64,000 nt of DNA from the NCBI GenBank assembly GCA_002341185.1, contig DDNP01000020.1, positions 1 to 64,000 on the forward strand, given 5' to 3'. A program made the position numbers and the translations under genes. Shown here one piece after another: positions 20,224 through 29,628 of the stretch. A model generated the notes under the pieces. That model was not told the origin of the DNA, made no database searches, and was given only the letters and a program-made list of their open reading frames with translations. The number at the start of each line of letters is the position of its first letter. Position 1 is the first letter of the stretch. The DNA comes from Candidatus Neomicrothrix sp. UBA2517. Lineage in GTDB: Bacteria > Actinomycetota > Acidimicrobiia > Acidimicrobiales > UBA8592.

Positions 20224-21123
20224 ATGCCTTTTCGATTTCAAGAAGTTGATAAAGTTAAAGATGATCTCCGGACCGTTGACTACCTAGCAGATGATGGAAT
20301 CGCAGGAATAGTTTATCTAGCAGACCGATTACAAAAACCTATACTTGTAGAAGGACCCGCTGGAACCGGAAAAACGCAACTCGCGAAGAGTGTCGCTGAA
20401 ATGACCGGATCACGGTTAATTCGGCTTCAATGTTATGAAGGGTTGGATGAATCAAAAGCGTTGTACGAGTGGAACTACAAAAAACAACTCCTTCGGATAC
20501 AAGCCGAGAGAAATACAGATGAGTCAAATTCTTGGGATGAACTTGAAGATGATATTTTTTCTGATGAATTCTTGTTGACAAGGCCACTTTTAGAAGCAAT
20601 TCGTTCTGAAGACCCTGTTGTTTTGCTCATAGATGAAGTTGATCGAGTTGAGATAGAAACCGAAGCTTTATTGTTGGAAATTCTCTCTGATTATCAGGTC
20701 TCAATACCTGAGTTAGGAACGATTGAAGCTAAACAAATTCCGCTTGTTTTCTTGACTTCGAATAACACTCGAGAATTGTCAGAAGCGCTCAAACGCAGGT
20801 GCTTATTTCTCCATATCGATTATCCAGACCTTGAACGCGAACGAGAGATCATATTAACCAAAGTCCCTGATATAGAAGCGAACTTGGGTGATCAAATAGC
20901 AAGAGTAGTTAGAACCGTGAGGCAATTAGAACTCAAGAAAGCGCCTTCTGTATCTGAAACTTTAGATTGGGCAAGAACGTTATTGCACCTAGGTGTCGAA
21001 CATGTTGATGCTCAAACTGCGACAGAAACTGTCGGTATTCTTTTGAAATATCGTTCCGATATCGATAAAGCTGTCAAGGAATTCTCAACTGATGAAGAAC
21101 TAAACTCTTCAGAAAGTGATTAG
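20224..21123 (+). CDS. MoxR-type AAA+ ATPase
   Basis: 299 residues with Walker A GPAGTGKTQLA near residue 43, Walker B LLIDEVDR, and sensor motif FLTSNNTRELSEALKRRCLF. MoxR-family ATPases act as chaperones for metalloenzyme or membrane complexes. The next gene encodes a CoxE-like VWA protein whose GTG overlaps this gene's stop, the standard MoxR/VWA pairing. No target enzyme gene is nearby, so the client is unknown. Confidence 0.92.
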   Translation: MPFRFQEVDKVKDDLRTVDYLADDGIAGIVYLADRLQKPILVEGPAGTGKTQLAKSVAEMTGSRLIRLQCYEGLDESKALYEWNYKKQLLRIQAERNTDESNSWDELEDDIFSDEFLLTRPLLEAIRSEDPVVLLIDEVDRVEIETEALLLEILSDYQVSIPELGTIEAKQIPLVFLTSNNTRELSEALKRRCLFLHIDYPDLEREREIILTKVPDIEANLGDQIARVVRTVRQLELKKAPSVSETLDWARTLLHLGVEHVDAQTATETVGILLKYRSDIDKAVKEFSTDEELNSSESD

Positions 21124-22579
21124 TTTGGGACATAAAACCCATTCTCCGTTACTTGAATTACTAAATGGTTTCATTGTTGAATTGAGAAGTGCCGGATTAC
21201 CGGTCAGCTTAACTGAAAATCTGGATGCGGTTGAGGCCGTGAAGCACATACCGATAGAAGATCGGGAAACATTCAAATACGCCTTAGCGGGCACCCTAGT
21301 TAAAAATCATTCACACTGGAAAGCATTTGAAACCGTTTTCGAAGTCTATTTTTCTCTGCGAGGGCAGGAATACGAACTTGTTGATGGAGAATGGGAGTCT
21401 AACGATACTCAAAATGATGATGAAAATCAGCAAAGTGGGCAAATGCCGGGACAAGGCGGAAGTCAAGAAGGACTAACGCAAGAACAATTAGCTGAAATGC
21501 TTTTTCAAGCACTTGCAAATAAAGATCAAAATTTGATGCGAGCTGTCGCTCGTCAATCTGTGCAACGGTTTGCGGGAATGGAACCTGGAAGACCTGTCGG
21601 TGGAACCTATTATCTCTACAGAACTTTACGTAACCTCAATCTGGAAGAGATCCTGGATCGCCTGCTCACTGACAGCAACGAAAAGAGTAATAATGACTCT
21701 GATTTTTTGGATGAGCGTTTACGTAAAGATGAATATGAGCACAGAATTGAACAATTAAAAAAAGAAATTGAAGCTGAGATTCGTCGTAGGCTTGTAGCCG
21801 ACAGAGGAGTTGAAGCGATGGCTAAAACATTGCGTAAACCCCTTCCAGAGGATGTGGATTTCATGCATGCAAGTCGTGAAGAGATGGTAGCCTTGCGTCG
21901 TGCCATCTGGCCTCTGACAAGAAAGTTAGCTGTTCGACTGGCGCGAAAACGACGTCACGGACGGAAAGGCCCTCTTGATTTCCGGAGAACCGTAAGGCAA
22001 TCGCTTTCTTATGGGGGAGTTCCGGTTGAACCAAAATTCAAGTACCCGAAACCTTCTAAGCCGGAAATCATGGTGATAGCCGATATCTCTGGTTCTGTAG
22101 CAGCTTTTGCACGATTTACGCTACACCTTGTTTATGCCCTTAATAATCAATTCTCTAAAGTCAGATCGTTCGTTTTTATTGATGGATTAGATGAAGTTAC
22201 GAATTTCTTTGAGAATGTTGATGATATTACTGAAGCTATACACAGGGTCAATACAGAAGCCGACGTCATCTGGGTTGATGGGCACTCAGATTACGGGCAT
22301 GCTTTTGAGATATTCAATGATCGATTCGGGAATGATGTAGGCTCGAAAACCACTGTAATAATTCTCGGAGATGCTAGAAACAATTACCATGCTTCTCAGT
22401 CATGGGTAGTTAAAGATATTGAAGATAAAGCACGTAAAGTTTTCTGGCTAAACCCTGAACCGAGAAGTTATTGGGATACGGGGGATTCCATTGTCGGTGA
22501 GTATAGTGATTACTGCAATGGGACATTTGAAGTTAGGAATCTAAAACAACTTGAAGCTTTTGTTGAGAATCTTGTTTGA
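21116..22579 (+). CDS. VWA domain protein, CoxE-like
   Basis: 487 residues. The C-terminal von Willebrand A domain begins at about residue 320 with the metal-site motif ADISGS (DxSxS). The middle is charged and helical, with a Gln/Gly-rich linker near residues 100-125. It starts at GTG 21116, overlapping the AAA+ gene by eight bases, and ends directly against aroG on the other strand. Together with the ATPase it likely forms a MoxR-CoxE chaperone pair. Confidence 0.88.
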   Translation: MISLGHKTHSPLLELLNGFIVELRSAGLPVSLTENLDAVEAVKHIPIEDRETFKYALAGTLVKNHSHWKAFETVFEVYFSLRGQEYELVDGEWESNDTQNDDENQQSGQMPGQGGSQEGLTQEQLAEMLFQALANKDQNLMRAVARQSVQRFAGMEPGRPVGGTYYLYRTLRNLNLEEILDRLLTDSNEKSNNDSDFLDERLRKDEYEHRIEQLKKEIEAEIRRRLVADRGVEAMAKTLRKPLPEDVDFMHASREEMVALRRAIWPLTRKLAVRLARKRRHGRKGPLDFRRTVRQSLSYGGVPVEPKFKYPKPSKPEIMVIADISGSVAAFARFTLHLVYALNNQFSKVRSFVFIDGLDEVTNFFENVDDITEAIHRVNTEADVIWVDGHSDYGHAFEIFNDRFGNDVGSKTTVIILGDARNNYHASQSWVVKDIEDKARKVFWLNPEPRSYWDTGDSIVGEYSDYCNGTFEVRNLKQLEAFVENLV

Positions 22580-23923
22580 TTAATTTCTTAATTCTTCAGC
22601 TACATGAAATGCAAGTTCAAGACTTTGGGAAGCGTTTAACCGAGGGTCGCACATGGTTTCATATCGCAAGGCAAGATCATCGTCCGAAAGATTTTCAGCC
22701 CCACCTACGCATTCAGTGACATTATCTCCTGTGAGTTCCACGTGTATGCCGCCAGCCCATGTTCCAATTGATCTGTGAATGTTAAAGAATTTTTTAGTTT
22801 CATCAACCACGTCAGAAAAATTTCTTGTTTTTAAACCTGATTCAGCAGTGTAGGTATTCCCATGCATTGGATCACAAACCCAAATCACTGGATGTCCCGA
22901 ATCCTCTACTGCGGTCACTAAGTCTGGAAGCTTATCTTCAATTGTTGAAGCACCCATTCTTGTAATGAAGGTAAGTCGCCCCGGTATTTGGTCTGGATTA
23001 AGGAGTTCGCATAAATTGATAGCTTCAGTAGGCGAGGCAGTAGGCCCTAATTTACAGCCCAAGGGATTCTCCACGCCTCGAAGAAATTCAACATGCGCGC
23101 CATTAGGTTGCCTCGTTCTCTCTCCGATCCACAGCATATGAGCTGAGCAATCGTACCAATCGCCGCTCATAGAATCCTGCCGGGTAAGAGCTTCCTCATA
23201 GCCCAACAAAAGTGCTTCATGACTAGTATAAAAATCTACCTCATGGAGTGCTGGATGATCCTTGGAAGTAATTCCACAGGCTTTCATAAAGGCGAGAGCA
23301 TTTGTAATGCCATCAGCAATTTCTTTATATTGGGCACCGGCGGGACTATTTGCAACAAATTGCTGGTTCCATGAATGAACCTGAGTTAGATCTGCGAAAC
23401 CACCCCTTGTAAATGCACGTAACAGATTAAGAGTCGCTGAGCTCTGATTGTAAGCCATGAGGAGTCGTTTGGGGTCAGCAGTCCGAGAGTTTGAGTCAAA
23501 TTCTGTATCGTTAACGATATGGCCTCTAAATGATGGCAATTCTACGTTGTCTTTAGTTTCTGTGGGGCTAGATCGTGGTTTAGCAAATTGTCCTGCAATT
23601 CTTCCTACCTTCACGACCGGAAGACCTGTTGAGTAAGTCAAAGCAACTGCCATCTGAAGTATGACTTTAAGCTTATCTCTTATCGAATTAGCTGATAGTG
23701 CAGAAAAGGATTCAGCACAGTCACCGGCTTGAAGGAGAAGGGCTTCGCCACTACAAACTCTTCCCAATTGACCCTTCAGGGTGCGAGCCTCACCGGCGAA
23801 TACTAAAGGAGGTAGCTCTGAGATTTCTTTTAATACAGAGTTCAGCTCATTAACATCTGGCCAGTCTGGTTGTTGGTCAACCGGGAATTCGCTCCAGCTA
23901 TGTGGCGTCCAATTTAAAGTCAC
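22580..23923 (-). CDS. aroG: 3-deoxy-7-phosphoheptulonate synthase, class II
   Basis: 447 residues, entry enzyme of the shikimate pathway (PEP plus erythrose 4-phosphate). It is the plant/actinobacterial class II type: QQPDWPD near the N-terminus, LLQAGDCAESF, KVGRIAGQFAKPRS, FTRGGFADL, WIGERTRQ, and DPMHGNT in the C-terminal half. Metal ligands fit the Cys of GDCAES and later His/Glu residues. It is downstream of no close operon partner; the sigma factor gene lies 69 bases upstream in the same direction. Confidence 0.95.
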   Translation of the reverse strand: MTLNWTPHSWSEFPVDQQPDWPDVNELNSVLKEISELPPLVFAGEARTLKGQLGRVCSGEALLLQAGDCAESFSALSANSIRDKLKVILQMAVALTYSTGLPVVKVGRIAGQFAKPRSSPTETKDNVELPSFRGHIVNDTEFDSNSRTADPKRLLMAYNQSSATLNLLRAFTRGGFADLTQVHSWNQQFVANSPAGAQYKEIADGITNALAFMKACGITSKDHPALHEVDFYTSHEALLLGYEEALTRQDSMSGDWYDCSAHMLWIGERTRQPNGAHVEFLRGVENPLGCKLGPTASPTEAINLCELLNPDQIPGRLTFITRMGASTIEDKLPDLVTAVEDSGHPVIWVCDPMHGNTYTAESGLKTRNFSDVVDETKKFFNIHRSIGTWAGGIHVELTGDNVTECVGGAENLSDDDLALRYETMCDPRLNASQSLELAFHVAEELRN

Positions 23924-23992
23924 CTAATAAGTCTCTCTGTTTATTCAGCAGAACACAACCGAATTAAGAATTTACATGGATATTAAATAAAA

Positions 23993-24829
23993 TTACGCAG
24001 CGTCTATATCCATCTGATCTGGAGCGCTTTCTCGCACAATGTTGACGGCTCTTTTTACAAGCCTTCTAGCGGCTTCTGCTGTTACTCCGAGTTCTTCGCC
24101 TACCTCACGGTAACTTCTTTTCCGGCCATCTTGAAGGCCAAATCGTTGTTCAACGGCATACCGTGCGCGGTCATCTAAGACGTTAAGTAAGTCGTAAACC
24201 ATTGTTTCTCTAGCTTCTTCCATCACAGCTTGTTCAGGGCCTGGGTTTACGTCTGGAAGTAAATCAACAAGTTCGTTACTGTCATCGTCACCAATTGTTC
24301 GGTCAAGCGAGGTAGGGGTGGTAAGTCTGTGCAATCTTGCGTGCTCTTCATCAAGTTCGTCACCGTCGCCTGATACTTGTCGCAATGCAGCACGGAGGCT
24401 TGCGGAACGATCACCTGGCAACCTAACGAGACTTGCTTTTTGATCTAGGGCCCTCCCGATAGCTTGTCGAATCCAGAAGGTTGCATATGTTGAGAATTTA
24501 AATCCTTTTCGCCAATCAAACTTATCAACGGCGTGCTCTAATCCAAGATTTCCTTCTTGAATTAGGTCTAACAGCTCCATTCCAGCTGGCAGGGGGTAGC
24601 GACGGGCGACGCTCACTACCAAACGAAGGTTTGCTCGTATGAATCGATCTTTTGCCTCTGCTGCCTTTCGATCAGCTCTTTTGAGCTCAACGCCTTTTTC
24701 GCCAGCTGTTAGTCTTTCTCTAGCCTCTACGCCTTTTTCGATAATCTGTGAGAGCTGTCGCTCTTCAGCTGCGGTAAGAAGGGGAACTAGGCCTATCTCA
24801 TTTAAATATTGTCCTACTGAATCACTCAT
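23993..24829 (-). CDS. RNA polymerase sigma factor, sigma-70 family group 1/2
   Basis: 278 residues. Region 1.2 starts DSVGQYLNEIGLVPLLTAAEE, region 2 has ANLRLVVSVARRYP and LDLIQEGNLGLEHAVDKFDW and KFSTYATFWIRQAIGRALD, and region 4 carries the helix-turn-helix SYREVGEELGVTAEAARRLVKRA. It has no long region 1.1 and is shorter than a typical principal sigma, so it resembles group 2 (SigB/HrdB-like) factors. It may be the housekeeping or an alternative sigma factor; the window cannot settle this. Confidence 0.9.
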   Translation of the reverse strand: MSDSVGQYLNEIGLVPLLTAAEERQLSQIIEKGVEARERLTAGEKGVELKRADRKAAEAKDRFIRANLRLVVSVARRYPLPAGMELLDLIQEGNLGLEHAVDKFDWRKGFKFSTYATFWIRQAIGRALDQKASLVRLPGDRSASLRAALRQVSGDGDELDEEHARLHRLTTPTSLDRTIGDDDSNELVDLLPDVNPGPEQAVMEEARETMVYDLLNVLDDRARYAVEQRFGLQDGRKRSYREVGEELGVTAEAARRLVKRAVNIVRESAPDQMDIDAA

Positions 24830-25121
24830 GTTTTTCTCGCTATGGTTTGGGGGTTGGGGGTCTGGTACGCCAGATTGGACAAGGATCTATTCAATAGATA
24901 AAAACCTGATTGACCGGGGGATCATTGGGTTTACTTGTCTTGCTTATTTCGCAAACGCGTATGAACGGCCCAAAACAGGGCTGATCTAAAAGCAAGTAAA
25001 CTTTAGTTTATGATTTCAAATAAATCAAGCATTAAAGAAAAAAAGTATAGTTTAAGGTACTAGTAGCAAGATTCTCTCTTTGTGCTTTCAAAGAGTATAG
25101 TATTTAAAAGTGCAGGGAGCC

Positions 25122-25703
25122 ATGAAGATAGGTGTATTTGGAGGAACTTTTGATCCGCCTCATAATGCTCATTTCTCCCTAGTTAAAGATGTTATGAGTG
25201 TGTTGTCACTGGACAAGGTATTGGTCATCGTCGCCAATGATCCATGGCAGAAGACGATTAATCGCCAAATTACGGACGCAAGGCATAGATTGGAGATGAC
25301 TGAGTTGCTATTTCTGAAATCCAGCAGAATCGTAGTTTCGGATATCGAATTCCAGATAGGTGGAAAGTCAGATACTGCAATAACCTTGAAGGCGCTCAGT
25401 GAAATATATCAAGATGCAGAATTCTGGTTAATGCTTGGATATGATTCCGCAATTACCATTGAAACATGGCTCCAACCTAAATCAGTTTTGAATCAAGCAA
25501 AAGTTGTAGTTGTTGACCGCCCGGGCTCTGAGAGAAATTTACTTCCTCCATCATTAGCTGAAGCTATTCGACTTAGAGGCTCAAATCTAGACATTTCATC
25601 TCACTCGTTAAGAGAGATGATAGGGCGAGGAGTGATTCCCTTAGATTCAATTCCCCATTCAGTCGTAGAATATATTTCTCAGAATGGCTTGTATCGTGAG
25701 TGA
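25122..25703 (+). CDS. nadD: Nicotinate-nucleotide adenylyltransferase
   Basis: NAD synthesis: converts nicotinate mononucleotide to deamido-NAD. The N-terminus reads MKIGVFGGTFDPPHNAHF, the nucleotidyltransferase GTFDPxHxxH motif. The C-terminal DISSHSLREMI matches the family's ISSTxIR block. The ATG at 25122 is chosen from the family start with AGGGAG just upstream; a GTG at 25110 is in frame. It overlaps the next gene by four bases (GTGA), forming nadD / LCP-like / rsfS. The roughly 290-base upstream gap is AT-rich and probably holds the promoters for this gene and the divergent sigma factor. Confidence 0.94.
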   Translation: MKIGVFGGTFDPPHNAHFSLVKDVMSVLSLDKVLVIVANDPWQKTINRQITDARHRLEMTELLFLKSSRIVVSDIEFQIGGKSDTAITLKALSEIYQDAEFWLMLGYDSAITIETWLQPKSVLNQAKVVVVDRPGSERNLLPPSLAEAIRLRGSNLDISSHSLREMIGRGVIPLDSIPHSVVEYISQNGLYRE

Positions 25704-26842
25704 TCTTGAAAGTTTATAGAAAGTTTCCTTGGTGGAGTTGGATCCTGCCACTCACAGTTGTGGCAGCAGGCTTGTCGTCACTTTTCCTTGTTCAAGACGC
25801 ATCTAACGCCATTCTCGAATCCGCCGATGGGACATTTGAGGAAGTTGTATTAGACCCTTTAGCTCCAGGATATGAGAGTTATGTGTTATCGACACCAACG
25901 CATTTGGTTGCTATTGAAGGAGAAAGTGGCTTGGCCTCGGTTGTTTTAGTGTCATTGTTTTCTGATGATAGGGGAGGGTCTGCTTTAGTTTTTCCAGTGG
26001 AACTTATTATCTCCGGGGAGAGATCTGTAGGGGAGGTTTTCGCTGGAAGTAGTGAATCAGATTTCCTGAGTGATTTTGGAAGTTACCTTGGAATAGGATT
26101 TGATACGTTCTCTATACTGAATGAAGATTTTTTAGAGTACTACTTTAGTGTCGCTGGCCCGTTGACTGTTTTATCTGATGACCCTCTCAGGAAGTATGTT
26201 GATGGCGAAGCAATAACTGTCTACGAAGCAGGCCAGATAGTGTTGACGGCGAATGAGGTTTCTAACTACCTATCGTGGGTGAACCAGGGGGAATCCCCCT
26301 ACAACAGATGGTTGAGGACTAAGAATTTCTGGAATGCCTGGCTTGAGTCTCTGACTGACACCGAAATAGCAATTTTTAATGAAATGGAAGATCAGGGTGA
26401 GTTAACAAGAATCATGAAGGGACTGAGTATTGGTGAATTGTTTATGCCGGATTTGAATATATTTGAAGGCAAAGACTCTGAAGGTTATCTCGAAATTGAC
26501 ATTGTCAGTTTAAAATCGGTGATCTTTGAAATTGTGCCGTTTCCAATAGCGCCATTCGAAGGTGGGCGGGCAGAGGTCAAATTAATTGATGGCGTTGGGG
26601 GGGTTGACCTAGTGAACAGATTTGTCCCAAGTCTTGTTGCTTCCGGAGCAGAGATAAAACTTGTAGGGAATGCTCTGGAATTTGGTGTGAGAGAATCTAA
26701 CGTAACTTATTATGATGTTGCCTTCTCCGAGTTTGCAGACAATTTTGCCATTGCATTGGGTGGAGCGACGGTCGAGTTTGAACCTTTATCTGAGTCTGCT
26801 GTAGACATTACAGTTTTGATAGGGTTGAGTTCAATAGATTGA
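25700..26842 (+). CDS. Divergent LytR-CpsA-Psr (LCP)-like protein with LytR_C domain
   Basis: 380 residues. One N-terminal membrane segment (about residues 12-31) with the rest outside. Residues 70-225 follow the LCP outline: a LASVVLVSLFSDD strand like the LCP substrate strand, and later AGQIVLTANEVSNYLSW with a following RWLRTKNFWNAWL that matches the G-x-L-x-G-x-x-A-L / R-x-x-RQ block in shape. The usual Arg/Asp catalytic pattern is hard to find. Residues 290-378 fit a LytR_C domain (VKLIDGVGG, ASGAEIKLVGNA, VDITVLIG). LCP proteins attach glycopolymers to peptidoglycan. Position between nadD and rsfS, where actinobacteria often carry an LCP gene, supports the call. Confidence 0.62.
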   Translation: MILKVYRKFPWWSWILPLTVVAAGLSSLFLVQDASNAILESADGTFEEVVLDPLAPGYESYVLSTPTHLVAIEGESGLASVVLVSLFSDDRGGSALVFPVELIISGERSVGEVFAGSSESDFLSDFGSYLGIGFDTFSILNEDFLEYYFSVAGPLTVLSDDPLRKYVDGEAITVYEAGQIVLTANEVSNYLSWVNQGESPYNRWLRTKNFWNAWLESLTDTEIAIFNEMEDQGELTRIMKGLSIGELFMPDLNIFEGKDSEGYLEIDIVSLKSVIFEIVPFPIAPFEGGRAEVKLIDGVGGVDLVNRFVPSLVASGAEIKLVGNALEFGVRESNVTYYDVAFSEFADNFAIALGGATVEFEPLSESAVDITVLIGLSSID

Positions 26843-26856
26843 GTTAGGATTTAGTA

Positions 26857-27198
26857 GTGAAATCACCTTGGGTTGACATAGCGATTAAGGCGATTAATGA
26901 GAAAAAGGGTTTGGATACCTTAATAATTGACGTAGGCGATGTCTTAGGAATTTCCGACAGTTTCGTGATTACATCTGGTACGAATTCTCGTCAAGTTCGT
27001 GCTTTATCAGAAGAAATAGAATCTCAAATAAGTGATATGTCGGGCCCTAAACCTATTCAAGTTGAAGGAAATAAAGATTACCAGTGGGTGCTCATGGATT
27101 ACGGAGAATTCGTAGTACATGTCTTTCACTCAAACCAACGTGAACACTACGAATTAGAAAAGCTATGGGGAGATATGCCTACTGAGAGAGTCCAGTGA
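26857..27198 (+). CDS. rsfS: Ribosomal silencing factor RsfS
   Basis: 113 residues. RsfS binds L14 and blocks subunit joining under starvation. The family blocks ALSEEIE, VEGNKDYQWVLMDYGEFVVHVF and REHYELEKLWGD are visible, with the WVLMDYGDxVVHxF signature. GTG start at 26857 with AGGA upstream. It is in the usual nadD-rsfS neighbourhood. Confidence 0.95.
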   Translation: MKSPWVDIAIKAINEKKGLDTLIIDVGDVLGISDSFVITSGTNSRQVRALSEEIESQISDMSGPKPIQVEGNKDYQWVLMDYGEFVVHVFHSNQREHYELEKLWGDMPTERVQ

Positions 27199-27261
27199 AT
27201 TCAACCTATTTTCTTTAATCATGTCAGGGTTTTCATCTAAACAGATAAGGTACGGTTTCTA

Positions 27262-27334
27262 GGGGCTATAGCTCAGTTGGTAGAGCGCTTCCATGGCATG
27301 GAAGAGGTCAGGGGTTCAATTCCCCTTAGCTCCA
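27262..27334 (+). tRNA. tRNA-Ala (anticodon GGC)
   Basis: 73 bases forming a full cloverleaf. The acceptor pairs GGGGCTA with TAGCTCC, the D arm has GCTCAGTTGGTAGAGC, the anticodon stem CTTCC/GGAAG encloses loop ATGGCAT (anticodon GGC), and the T arm is GGGGTTCAATTCCCC. Discriminator A at 27334. The 3' CCA is not encoded (next bases are CGT). Confidence 0.95.
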
Positions 27335-27495
27335 CGTTTGATTTGCGAAGTTTGAAAGAGAGAGTTCCAAGCGGAGGAACTATATTGCTCTCATTCTCCA
27401 TCAAAATACTTATTGTCAAATGGTTTACGTTACAGATTCATTTAAGTAATGAGAATAAATGCTGTAAATAAATATGATTTCGCTATATTTGTTCT

Positions 27496-28197
27496 ATGAA
27501 GTCTGTAACGGATGAAACCTTTAATGCTGATGTGATAGTCAGATCAGCAACCTTACCTGTAATTGTCGACCTGTGGGCACCGTGGTGCGAACCTTGTAAA
27601 TCTCTTACACCGCTTCTTGAATCAGTTGTAGCTTCTACTAACGGTTCAGTGGAACTTGTCGGAGTCAATATTGATGAGTCTCCGCAAATACGTGAAACTT
27701 TTCAAGTTCAAAGTATCCCGGCCGTTTACGCATTCAAGGATGGGGATGTGGTAAATGGGTTTATGGGAGCTCAAGGTGAAGACGCAATAAAGAAATTTGT
27801 CGATGGATTATTGCCATCTGAACAAGATAAGATAATTGAAGCTCTCCTATCAGAGGGTTCTGAAGAATCTCTATCTGAGATCCTTGTAGCCGTGCCAGAT
27901 CATGAAGAGGCAGTGATAGCCCTTGCAAAAATATTTGCTGAGAGCAACCGTTCAGACGAGGCGATAGCGATTCTGAAAAAAATCCCTGAGAGTGGCGAAA
28001 CTAGACGAATCGTAGCGCTCGCTCGAACTGGCGATATAAGCAATGAAGAGATTATAAGAAAACTTGATTCTCTTCTAGAGACTGTCTCTGAAAATGAGGA
28101 TGATCGAAAACAGTACGTTGATCTCTTAGACGTTCTTGGTCCTGATTCCGAAGAAGCGACATCTTACAGAAGAAAGCTCGCTTCGATATTATTCTAG
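27496..28197 (+). CDS. Thioredoxin-TPR protein, CnoX/YbbN-like
   Basis: 233 residues. Residues 1-105 are a thioredoxin domain with active site WCEPC and the cis-proline strand IPAVYAFKDG. The C-terminal half is helical, with TPR-like repeats (EEAVIALAKIFAESNRSDEA). This matches CnoX/YbbN co-chaperones, which protect proteins under oxidative stress. Unlike E. coli CnoX it keeps both active-site cysteines, so it may be a true reductase. It is alone between tRNA-Ala and holA. Confidence 0.88.
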   Translation: MKSVTDETFNADVIVRSATLPVIVDLWAPWCEPCKSLTPLLESVVASTNGSVELVGVNIDESPQIRETFQVQSIPAVYAFKDGDVVNGFMGAQGEDAIKKFVDGLLPSEQDKIIEALLSEGSEESLSEILVAVPDHEEAVIALAKIFAESNRSDEAIAILKKIPESGETRRIVALARTGDISNEEIIRKLDSLLETVSENEDDRKQYVDLLDVLGPDSEEATSYRRKLASILF

Positions 28198-28232
28198 CGA
28201 ATGCAACAACCTGTTTGGTGTAGAATCAAGAT

Positions 28233-29243
28233 GTGAGTGAGTTATCTAGTGTCTATTTGATAAGAGGGGATGAGCCTTCAGTAATTAGTCATGACTTGGA
28301 GAAGCTAGTCAATTCTCTGCTAGGTGATGAAGATAAATCATTAGTAGTGGAAGAATTGATTGAAGAGAACTATCTAGATGATTCAGAAACATATTCGACT
28401 GAAAGTCTACTGAGCGCCGTTCAAACAGTACCGTTTTTAACTGAAAAGCGTGTCATCATTGCGAGAGATTTTGCTCGTTTTGCACGAAAGGAAGATCTCG
28501 AAGGGCTTTTGAAGTATTTGGAAAACCCTATCGATGTAAATTACCTAATACTTGTTTGGGAAAAGGGTCCCAAGTTACAAAGAATGGGTCAAATCCCTAA
28601 AATATTAGTTGAAAAGGTTACTAGTTGTGGGCAACTGATCGATGTTCGGGTCGGCCGAAAAATTAACGACTGGATTAGGCAACAAGTAGCAGAATCTTCA
28701 GTCATGCTTGATGATGCTTCAATAGCTTTACTTGAGAATACTGTTGGTGATGAGGTATCCAGAGTGCCAGCAATACTAGCAACATTAGAGTCAGTATTTG
28801 GTAATAACACACATTTACAATCATCTGATGTAGAACAATATTTAGGCCAGTCTGGAAACGTTCCCCCTTGGGAATTAGTTAACAAGATCTCTACCGGTAA
28901 TGCTGGAGCATCACTTGAAATACTAACAAGAATGCAAAGTAGCGGTGCGCAGCACCAGATGCAGATATTAGGCTATCTATCTAGTCACTATTTTCGACTT
29001 CTTCAGTTGTCTGGACGGATTGGATTGTCGGCGGATGAAGCAATGGCTCTATTAGGTGACAAATCAAATTTTCGATCTAAGAAAACATTGTCTGAAGCGA
29101 ATCGACTAGGAGATATGAAAGTACAGCGCGCCGTACAATTGTTAGCTGAAGCAGATTTAGACTTGAGGGGTGGTACCGGTGTTCCACCTGAAACGGTTAT
29201 GGAGATTTTGGTAGCCCGACTATCGTCGCTTTATATTAAGTAG
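28233..29243 (+). CDS. holA: DNA polymerase III subunit delta
   Basis: 336 residues, clamp-loader delta subunit that opens the sliding clamp. The HolA pattern is visible: VYLIRGDEPS at the N-terminus (the usual GxDxxL-type start), TVPFLTEKRVIIARDF, and the middle KINDWIRQQV block. The C-terminal part fits the delta helical collar. GTG start at 28233. It faces rpsT convergently with a three-base gap, an arrangement common in actinobacteria. Confidence 0.9.
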   Translation: MSELSSVYLIRGDEPSVISHDLEKLVNSLLGDEDKSLVVEELIEENYLDDSETYSTESLLSAVQTVPFLTEKRVIIARDFARFARKEDLEGLLKYLENPIDVNYLILVWEKGPKLQRMGQIPKILVEKVTSCGQLIDVRVGRKINDWIRQQVAESSVMLDDASIALLENTVGDEVSRVPAILATLESVFGNNTHLQSSDVEQYLGQSGNVPPWELVNKISTGNAGASLEILTRMQSSGAQHQMQILGYLSSHYFRLLQLSGRIGLSADEAMALLGDKSNFRSKKTLSEANRLGDMKVQRAVQLLAEADLDLRGGTGVPPETVMEILVARLSSLYIK

Positions 29244-29246
29244 AGA

Positions 29247-29507
29247 TTATTTTTCAACAGAATTAAGTCTCTTGGATAGACGACTTTTCTTTCGCGCAGC
29301 GGTATTCTTGTGCATTATTCCTTTAGAGACTGCTTTATCAATCCTTTTTACTGCTTCCTGAAGATCCTCGGACTCTCCGGTACCTGATTCTGCATTCTTC
29401 ACTGCAGTTTTGACTCGAGAGTTTATCTCAGAGCGAATTCCTTTGTTTCGGATGCGTCTTTTCTCATTCTGTCGATTTCGTTTTATTTGCCCTTTGATGT
29501 TTGCCAC
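29247..29507 (-). CDS. rpsT: 30S ribosomal protein S20
   Basis: 86 residues, very basic, starting VANIKGQIKRNRQNEKRR, which matches the S20 N-terminus (MANIKSQIKR). The frame is open further upstream, but the GTG at 29507 is chosen because the family starts there and AAGGGCAG lies just before it. The C-terminal IMHKNTAARKKSRL block is conserved in S20. Confidence 0.95.
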   Translation of the reverse strand: MANIKGQIKRNRQNEKRRIRNKGIRSEINSRVKTAVKNAESGTGESEDLQEAVKRIDKAVSKGIMHKNTAARKKSRLSKRLNSVEK

Positions 29508-29628
29508 GTTCTGCCCTTGTAAAATAGTGCTTATAATCAAGTTCGCTATCAATTCGGTAATAGCATAGTTAGATATTGTATCGTACCGAAGCGAAACCCA
29601 AAAAGTACACTTAGCTATAAGAACTCAA

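Noticed and set aside
27355..27396. Hairpin GTTCC-AAGCGGA-GGAAC with outer GAGAG/CTCTC downstream of tRNA-Ala
   Set aside because: It has no T run, so it is not called a terminator, and no known regulatory element matches.
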